The notes below the pieces were generated by a model that was given only the letters and a program-made list of their open reading frames with translations, was not told where the DNA came from and did no database searches. A stretch of DNA of 64,000 nt from Streptomyces sp. AM 2-1-1 (lineage in GTDB: Bacteria; Actinomycetota; Actinomycetes; Streptomycetales; Streptomycetaceae): assembly GCF_029167645.1 (NCBI RefSeq), contig NZ_CP119147.1, positions 5,598,501-5,662,500 of the forward strand, given 5' to 3'. Positions 57,997 to 64,000 of this stretch are shown in pieces. Made by a program: the position numbers and the translations under genes. The stretch's first letter is position 1. Every line of letters starts with the position of its first letter.

Positions 57997-60951
57997 TCAG
58001 GAGAGCTTGTACGTGGCGACCTGGTGGATGCCGTTGTCGTCGACCAGGTAGCGACCGCCGAGGTCCTCGGCGAGCCGGTCCGAGCCGTAGTCGTCACCCT
58101 GGAGCGAGAGCACCTCGTCGGTGCCGTCGCCGTCGAGGTCGGCCGCGAGGAAGTTCCGGGCGCCGATCAGGTCCGCGTCGCCGAGGGACGACTGGAAGGA
58201 CTGGCCGCTCTCGAAGAAGTACGCGTCCCCGGCGTAGGCGGCGATGGAGCCCTCACTGCCGGCGATCAGCAGCTTCCGGCCACCGGGTCCGGTGGCGAAC
58301 GCGCCGTTGTAGGTCTGCCCGATCACCGAGGCCAGAGCGTCCTCGGTGCCCTCGCCGGAGAACCTCCGGAAGGACGAGGTGCCCGCCTGGTAGAGGCTGC
58401 CGTTGTCGGTGAAGAAGCCGCCGTGCGTCCACAGGCCGCCCATGGTCGTGGCGTGCACGACCTTGCCGGTACGGCCGTCGCGGATCTCCATGTAGGTGTG
58501 CGGGGAGCTGGAATCGGTGGAGCCGACGCCGGCCTGCGACTGGATGTCCCAGGTGTAGACGACCGCGTGGCCGTCCGCGTACGGGATCTCCGGGGAGGCG
58601 AAGGTGCCCTTGTACGTCAGCGCGGCGTGGATGACCCCGTCGGTCGACACGGCCGGTACCTCCGGAGCGATGCTCCACTTGGTCCTGCCGGTCTTGGCGT
58701 TGAGCGCGACCGCGTTCGCCCCCGGGTCGGCCAGGCCGAGCGAGCCGGCCTTGGAGTACGAGGTGTAGACCTTGCCGTCCTGGACCGACGCATCGGAGAA
58801 GACCACGTCGCCCAGGTCCTTGGGCGCTGTGTAGGACCAGATCCTGTGCCCGTCGCCGTAGTAGGCGTTCAGGGTGTTCGTCGGGACGACGATGTCCTGC
58901 TCGCCGTCACCGTCGAGGTCGGCGAGCTTCACCGAGTGGACGAACCGGCCGCCGCTGTCGATCGTGGCCAGCGTCTTGCCGGTCCTGGCGTTGAGGACGA
59001 CCACGGCGGAGTCGGCGGCGACGACGATCTCGTCCTTGCCGTCCCCGTCGACGTCACCCTTCTGCATGTCGTGCACCGCACCGGGAACCGTGGCACGCCA
59101 CAGCTTCTCGGGCTTGCCGGAGACGAGCGACGGACCGGAGTAGGCCCACACGCCGTTCGACGAACCGGCCATCACCACGTCGGACGTGCCGTCCTTGTCC
59201 ACGTCGGCGGTCTGTGCGTAGGAGATGTCCGCCCGGAGCGGCGTGATGCTCTGCTGGTTGCCGTTGCCGAGCTTGAACGTACGGATGTTCTGGCTCTGGT
59301 CGACGACACGGACGTGGGTGCCCGTGGCGTCGGTGAAGACGTCCTGGTACATCGGCGCGCCGGCGAGACCCTTGTTCTGCCAGACGAGGGCACCCTTGCC
59401 CGAGTACACGGTCGTCGAGGCGAAGCGTCCGCCACCGGCGTTCTGCGACCCGGCGATCATGCGGTCGTCGTCACCCGCGACGACGAGCTTGCCGTCGGCG
59501 ACCTGGAGACGCCAGACGCTCGGCCCGTCCTGGTTGTTCCCGGCGTCGCGCTTGGTCGTCTGCGACCAGAGCGGCTTGCCGGGGGCGTCCCCGCTCACCA
59601 CACGTACCGTGTTGGCGTTCACCTGGAGGTAGTTGTCCAGGGAGGACTCGGCGACCGCGTACTCGTCGCCCGCCTTGGCGGTGAGGTCACCGACCGTCAG
59701 GGCGGTGGGCAGCACGTTGACCCGGCTGTCCAGCGTCGTACGGTTGCCGGTCTTCAGGTCGTACGCGGCGACCTCGTACGTCACCGCGTCGTTGACGTCG
59801 GACTGCTCGACGGCGACGAGCCGCTTGCGGCCGGCGTCGACGCGCAGCTGACGGCTGTAGAGCAGGCTGTCGGTCCGCCAGGTGACCGAGCCGTCCGCCA
59901 CGTTCAGGGCGAGGGTGTGACCCCGGCCCTCCACCGTGCTGGACATCGCGCGGTCCCAGGAGACGGCGACCTTGCCCTTGCCGAGGTCCTGGATGTCGCC
60001 CCAGGCGGCGTCGCCCGCCTCACCGGTGTCGTACGTCCACGTGGACGACGGGGTCAGCTTGCCGTCCGCCGGGGAGAAGCGGATGCCGTACAGCTTCGCC
60101 GTGTCGGACGCCGGCGCGTTCATGTTCATCCGGGGCGCGTCGGCGACGAGCAGCGTACCGTCGACGATCTTGACCATGGTCGCGTAGTCGTACAGCTTCG
60201 ACCACACCGTCCTGCCGGTCTTTCCGTCGAGGATGGTCACGAAAGTGCCGTTGGGCAGCGACGAGCCCGGCGAGGTGAACGGCCGGTAGGACGCGATGCC
60301 GACGCTTGCCGAGAAGACGATGTCGTCGACGCCGTCACCCGTCAGGTCACCCGTGGAGTAACCGGAGTCGGACGACGGAGTGAACGGCGAGACCGCGTTG
60401 TACCCCATCATGATCCGCACCGGGAACGGCTCGGGCTGCCACGGTCGCAGCGGCTTGACCTGCCAGTCCGCGTAGTACGAGGTGTTGGTGCGCTCCCACA
60501 CGGACTCGCCGTCGGCGGCGTGCAGCTGCACGTTGCCCCGGCTGTGGACGGTGAAGTAGTCGCCGTTCTCGCCGACGGGCACGGTCGCGCCCATGCCCCG
60601 TACGCCCTCCAGGGAGGAGGTGCCGGTGAAGGTGACCGGGGCGACGGAGTCGGTGGCGGCGTCGGTGGACGCGCCGTCCAGCGAGGAACCGGAGCCGGAG
60701 GGCGTCGCGTCCGTGCCGGCGCCGGACGCGGGCGCGTCCTCGGCCTGGGGGCTGACCTGGTTCCCGGCCGCGTCACCGTACGGGTCGAGGGCGACATCGG
60801 CGGTCAGCTGCTGCGCCTGGGCGGCCGTCAGCTTCAGGACGCCGTCGCCGTCGTCGGCGGCCAGGGCCTGCGGGGCGATGCTCAGGCAGAGCCCGGCGGC
60901 GACCAGGGCGGAGGCGAGCTGGACGCCCCGCCGCGAGTGGAGGGTTCTCAT
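57997..60951 (-). CDS. Secreted FG-GAP/VCBS repeat protein
   Basis: A 984-residue exported protein. The signal peptide MRTLHSRRGVQLASALVAAGLCLSIAPQALA-type ends near residue 31. At least five calcium-loop FG-GAP motifs are visible: DLTGDGVDD, DVDKDGTSD, DVDGDGKDE, DLDGDGEQD and DLDGDGTDE. The pattern suggests one or two beta-propellers, probably for binding proteins or surface sugars. ATG 60951 lies inside the TGA/ATG overlap with the subtilase gene and has GGAG 7 bases upstream; GTG 60954 is an alternative. No catalytic motif is seen. Confidence 0.88.
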   Translation of the reverse strand: MRTLHSRRGVQLASALVAAGLCLSIAPQALAADDGDGVLKLTAAQAQQLTADVALDPYGDAAGNQVSPQAEDAPASGAGTDATPSGSGSSLDGASTDAATDSVAPVTFTGTSSLEGVRGMGATVPVGENGDYFTVHSRGNVQLHAADGESVWERTNTSYYADWQVKPLRPWQPEPFPVRIMMGYNAVSPFTPSSDSGYSTGDLTGDGVDDIVFSASVGIASYRPFTSPGSSLPNGTFVTILDGKTGRTVWSKLYDYATMVKIVDGTLLVADAPRMNMNAPASDTAKLYGIRFSPADGKLTPSSTWTYDTGEAGDAAWGDIQDLGKGKVAVSWDRAMSSTVEGRGHTLALNVADGSVTWRTDSLLYSRQLRVDAGRKRLVAVEQSDVNDAVTYEVAAYDLKTGNRTTLDSRVNVLPTALTVGDLTAKAGDEYAVAESSLDNYLQVNANTVRVVSGDAPGKPLWSQTTKRDAGNNQDGPSVWRLQVADGKLVVAGDDDRMIAGSQNAGGGRFASTTVYSGKGALVWQNKGLAGAPMYQDVFTDATGTHVRVVDQSQNIRTFKLGNGNQQSITPLRADISYAQTADVDKDGTSDVVMAGSSNGVWAYSGPSLVSGKPEKLWRATVPGAVHDMQKGDVDGDGKDEIVVAADSAVVVLNARTGKTLATIDSGGRFVHSVKLADLDGDGEQDIVVPTNTLNAYYGDGHRIWSYTAPKDLGDVVFSDASVQDGKVYTSYSKAGSLGLADPGANAVALNAKTGRTKWSIAPEVPAVSTDGVIHAALTYKGTFASPEIPYADGHAVVYTWDIQSQAGVGSTDSSSPHTYMEIRDGRTGKVVHATTMGGLWTHGGFFTDNGSLYQAGTSSFRRFSGEGTEDALASVIGQTYNGAFATGPGGRKLLIAGSEGSIAAYAGDAYFFESGQSFQSSLGDADLIGARNFLAADLDGDGTDEVLSLQGDDYGSDRLAEDLGGRYLVDDNGIHQVATYKLS

Positions 60952-63524
60952 CACTTGGCTCCCTGCGTGAAGCGGATGGCCGAACCGGCGGTGAGGACCG
61001 ACTGGTTGCAGGCGTACTGGAGGGCGTCGGTGCCGGCCTGGTTCTGGATGCCGACGGTGGCACCCGCACCCAGGTCCGCGACCGACTTGTACTGGAGGGT
61101 CACCGCGCCGGTGGCCTCGTCGAAGACCGCCTCGAAGGTGGCGCGCCCGGTGGTGCCGTTCGCGTAGGCCGCGTCGTTCCAGACGACGGCGAACCTGCGG
61201 CTGCCCCTGGTGCCGGTGGTGGCGGTCTGGACGGACGACTTCCTGTCGAGCGTCAGGTCGTCCCAGAGCGGGGCGATGAAGCCGTTGGGGTTGTACTCGG
61301 TCGGCAGCGTGGTGTTCGCGTAGTCACCGATGCGCGGAGCCAGGAAGTTGAGCATGCCGTCGGTGGTGACGGAGGTCGTGGAGTACGAGACCCCGTACAG
61401 CTTCACCGGGAAGGGCAGCGGAATCGTCGCGGCGTCCTCGTCACCGGTCAGGGCGACTTTCTTCGCACCGGCGATCCACGAGTACGCGACCGGGGCGCAG
61501 CTGTTGCCGGCGGCGTCGGTACGGGCCGGGACCCGGACGTCCTTGGTCAGGTCGGCGGCGGCGACGGTGGCGGAGCCGGTGAAGACGCCGTTGCACAGGA
61601 CCGGAGCGGTCGGCTTCACGGTCAGGGTGTAGGAGCCCTCGGCGACCTTCGGCAGGGTGTACGTGCCCTTGGCGTTGGTGACCACCGAGGGGACCGGGGA
61701 ACCGGTCAGCTCGACGGTCGCGCCGGGCAGGGCCTTGCCGGTGACGTCCAGGACGGTACCGGTGACCTTGTGCGAGGCGACGGCGGAGAGCGAGACGTCC
61801 TGCGCCAGGGTCTGGTTCTCGGTGATCCCGACACCGGCGACGTGGGCGGTCGCGTAGCCGTAACCGCTGAGCGCGAAGTCGTAACGGCCCGGGTTGAGCG
61901 ACAGGCGGTACGTGCCCTCGGGGCCGGTGGTGACCGTGCGGGTGCCGTAGGTGGCGTTGGTGGCCTTGACGACCACGCCGGAGAGCGCGGCGCCGGTTGC
62001 CTTGTCGGTGACCTTGCCGCTGACGGTGCCGGCGGTGTGCGGGGCCCTGTCGACGGAGGCGAGGATGTCGAGCTTGCCCTCGCCCCAGACGTTGTTCATG
62101 CCGGCGGTGCCACCGCAGTGGGTGTCGTCGACGTCACGGGCGCCCTGGTCGAGCAGGTCCCGCGTGCCCTGGATGTCACCGATCAGCGAGGGTGCCGCCG
62201 ACCAGAGCAGGGCGGCCGCCCCCGCGACGTGCGGAGTGGCCATCGAGGTGCCGTTCTCCGTGTTGTACGAGGAACCCGGCCACGTCGACTCGACGTTCAC
62301 GCCCGGCGCCGAGATGTTCGGCTTCTGCGACCCGTCGACCAGCGACGGGCCGAAGCCGGAGAAGGACGCGATCCTGCCCTGAGCGTCGTAGGCGCCGACG
62401 CCGTAGGAGGTCACCTGGGAACCGGGGGCGTGCGCGGTGGAGCAGGTGGTGCCGTCGCCGTCGTTGCCGGCCGCGAACGCCTCGAAGATGCCCGCGGAGT
62501 TCCAGGCCTCGACGATGTCCTGGTAGAACGTCGTGTCGTCGCCGCCCCAGGAGTTGTTGACGATGTTCGGCGCCATGTCCGGGCGAGGGTTCTGCCCGTT
62601 GTGGTCGGTCGGGGCGAGAATCCACTGACCGGCGGCGAGCAGGTACTCGTCCGAGCACTGGCTCGACTCGCACCCCTTGGCGGCGATCCACGTGGCGTCC
62701 GGTGCGACGCCGATGCCGTTCTTGCCGACCATCGTGCCCATGGTGTGGGTGCCGTGGCCGTTGTTGTCGCACGGGGTGCCGTCGGCGGCGCACGTCCCGG
62801 AGGGGTCGTAGAAGTTGTAGTCGTGCGTGAACGTGCCGTCGCCGTTGTTGCCCCGGTACTGGGCTACCAGGTCGGGGTGGTCGTACTGCACGCCCGAGTC
62901 GACGCTGGCGATGACGATGCCCTCGCCCCGGTCGCCGTACTGGTTCCACACGTCGTCGGCGTTGATGTCGGCGACGCCCCACTCGGGCGCGGTGTCACCG
63001 TTCGCGGAGGAGTCCGTGGCGCCCTTGACCGAGGAGCCGGTGCGCGCCTCGGTGATCTTCGCGTCCGACGTCTCGGTGTCGTCCAGCCGGTAGTGCCGCT
63101 CCGGGACGATGCTCGCGACGTCCGAGCGCTCGGCCAGCTGATTGATCAGGTTCTGGTCACCGGTGACCTTGACGGTGTTCGCGATCCAGTAACCTTCGTG
63201 GCTCACCTTTTCCTCGTCGAGGAAAGAGCTGAGCGACTTCTGGCTGGACTTGGCGTGCGCGCGCAGCTTGCCGTAGGCGGCCTCGGCCCGAGCGGCGTGG
63301 GACTTCTGCTTCTTGGCGGAGGACAGGTCCGCCCGGTCCTTCAGCATGACGAAGAAGGTCGCCTCGCCACCACCGTCGACGGCGTTCAGCAGGGCGGAGT
63401 CGATCTTCGGGGACGGCGCGGCGTCGGCGGCGGCCGCCGGGGGGCCGATCAGCAGACCGGCGGTGGTGAGCGCGGCGGCCACCAGCGCGGCGGATCTGCG
63501 CCGGGACGATCGGGGCAGGTGCAT
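60951..63524 (-). CDS. Secreted subtilisin-like (S8) protease with carboxypeptidase-regulatory-like domains
   Basis: An 857-residue exported protease. The signal peptide ends near residue 35, and a pro-peptide runs to about 165. The catalytic triad is Asp in ASVDSGVQYDHPD (near 207), His in NNGHGTHTMG (near 257) and Ser in NGTSMATPHVAGA (near 426); the oxyanion Asn is in VNNSWGG. Two CarboxypepD-reg/Cna-B-like beta domains (about 500-660) and a further C-terminal beta domain follow. ATG 63524 has GGAGGAG 7 bases upstream. It overlaps the FG-GAP protein gene, so the pair is made together. Confidence 0.93.
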   Translation of the reverse strand: MHLPRSSRRRSAALVAAALTTAGLLIGPPAAAADAAPSPKIDSALLNAVDGGGEATFFVMLKDRADLSSAKKQKSHAARAEAAYGKLRAHAKSSQKSLSSFLDEEKVSHEGYWIANTVKVTGDQNLINQLAERSDVASIVPERHYRLDDTETSDAKITEARTGSSVKGATDSSANGDTAPEWGVADINADDVWNQYGDRGEGIVIASVDSGVQYDHPDLVAQYRGNNGDGTFTHDYNFYDPSGTCAADGTPCDNNGHGTHTMGTMVGKNGIGVAPDATWIAAKGCESSQCSDEYLLAAGQWILAPTDHNGQNPRPDMAPNIVNNSWGGDDTTFYQDIVEAWNSAGIFEAFAAGNDGDGTTCSTAHAPGSQVTSYGVGAYDAQGRIASFSGFGPSLVDGSQKPNISAPGVNVESTWPGSSYNTENGTSMATPHVAGAAALLWSAAPSLIGDIQGTRDLLDQGARDVDDTHCGGTAGMNNVWGEGKLDILASVDRAPHTAGTVSGKVTDKATGAALSGVVVKATNATYGTRTVTTGPEGTYRLSLNPGRYDFALSGYGYATAHVAGVGITENQTLAQDVSLSAVASHKVTGTVLDVTGKALPGATVELTGSPVPSVVTNAKGTYTLPKVAEGSYTLTVKPTAPVLCNGVFTGSATVAAADLTKDVRVPARTDAAGNSCAPVAYSWIAGAKKVALTGDEDAATIPLPFPVKLYGVSYSTTSVTTDGMLNFLAPRIGDYANTTLPTEYNPNGFIAPLWDDLTLDRKSSVQTATTGTRGSRRFAVVWNDAAYANGTTGRATFEAVFDEATGAVTLQYKSVADLGAGATVGIQNQAGTDALQYACNQSVLTAGSAIRFTQGAK

Positions 63525-63958
63525 CGGGGGTGCTCCTCCAAGGACGGTACGGGGGAGCCCGGACGTTAGAGAGGCACCGTTACTCAGGCATTACAGCTCG
63601 CGGTGGCGTCCGGCCGGGCGTGACACCGGGCAGGGCGCGGCGCCCGGCCGGGTGGGCACCGCGCGAGGGGCGGCACGCCCGACCGGGTACGCGCGGCCGG
63701 GCGTTCTCGCGGGCCGCCGGCCGTCTGCCCGGACCCGGTGCCCCTGCCGCCGGCGATCCGCCGGACGCACCCGGGCGCGGGCGAACCGCCACACCTTCGG
63801 GTTCGTTTCGGGCCCGGTCTCCGGAGCCGCGGGGCGCTCGGAAGCGCGCCGCGGCGGCTACCGGCCCTGGTCGCGGCCGCATCACGAATGCGGCACTACT
63901 CGGCCGAGGGCGGGAACGGGCATGGCGCCGGGCGGCCGGGTGGCGCATACTCAAGGTA
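63525..63958. other. Right-end intergenic region
   Basis: No supported coding sequence is seen. It must carry the promoter of the subtilase on the minus strand; TAACGT (63568-63563) is a -10 candidate. The middle part (63600-63850) is very GC-rich with many small inverted repeats. Confidence 0.4.
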
Positions 63959-64000
63959 ATGAAACAGTCAGCCGGATCCCGGCGTCACCTGCCTTCCAGT
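63959..64000 (+). CDS. Possible start of an unknown gene (cut by the window edge)
   Basis: ATG at 63959 begins MKQSAGSRRHLPSS and remains open to the edge. The only Shine-Dalgarno-like text, AAGG, is two bases from the ATG. TACTCA and CATACT lie just upstream, so a leaderless start is possible. Fourteen residues are too few to name it. Confidence 0.3.
   Translation, partial: MKQSAGSRRHLPSS

Noticed and set aside
57937..61167. 1076-residue plus-strand frame opposite the FG-GAP gene
   Set aside because: Mirror of a secreted protein with clear signal peptide and FG-GAP motifs on the minus strand.
63580..63954. Minus-strand frame in the right-end gap
   Set aside because: Arg/Pro/Ala-rich shadow-type composition without a credible start or homology.

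Overview
The window is chromosomal DNA from a high-GC actinomycete, almost certainly a Streptomyces. The grounds are the roughly 70+% GC content with strong third-position G/C bias, many GTG and TTG starts, WhiA, mycothiol-type enzymes, Tat-exported proteins and streptomycete gene sets. It holds 52 genes (two cut by the window ends). I see no tRNA or rRNA gene, insertion sequence, prophage or CRISPR array.

Layout. 1-9.5 kb is the DNA repair and whiA block: a mycothiol-dependent isomerase-type gene (cut off), uvrA, an exported Rieske protein, then the tightly overlapping uvrC-rapZ-yvcK-whiA operon. 9.9-18 kb is central metabolism: gap-pgk-tpiA, secG, an RbpA-family RNA polymerase-binding protein, pgi and two PH-domain membrane proteins. 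18-25.4 kb, on the minus strand, is the pentose phosphate operon tkt-tal-zwf-opcA-pgl with a small unknown gene beyond it. 25.8-31 kb carries heme O synthase (ctaB), a small conserved gene, a methyltransferase, heme A synthase (ctaA) and an ABC exporter. 31.1-37.7 kb is the complete sufR-B-D-(Rieske ferredoxin)-C-S-U-T iron-sulfur cluster operon. As I remember the gene order around Rv1420-Rv1466 of Mycobacterium tuberculosis, the stretch from uvrC to suf has the same backbone, so this is old conserved synteny.

37.8-64 kb is more lineage-specific. It holds exported enzymes (a DUF3616-like protein, a phospholipase C, a PhoX-type phosphatase, a DUF4232 lipoprotein, and a subtilase with an FG-GAP protein), two lysine/diaminopimelate genes (dapD and a dapA paralogue), an alcohol dehydrogenase, a PP2C/SpoIIE-type phosphatase, a ZIP metal transporter, an FUSC-type membrane protein, a large BTAD-ATPase regulator and unknown proteins.

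How the genes work together: glycolysis and pentose phosphate enzymes lie side by side. Heme A synthesis for cytochrome oxidase sits beside Fe-S cluster assembly. The Suf operon starts with its own repressor, and a CAAC-N6-GTTG site overlaps the sufR start. The phospholipase C and the PhoX phosphatase each have a PHO-box-like direct repeat upstream, suggesting joint phosphate control. Strong hairpins separate most transcription units. I found no clear new defence or mobile system. The best leads are regulatory: the sufR operator, the PHO boxes, a whiA promoter patch inside yvcK, and several probable leaderless starts. After these come the overlapping pair of secreted genes at the right end and a few unassigned proteins.
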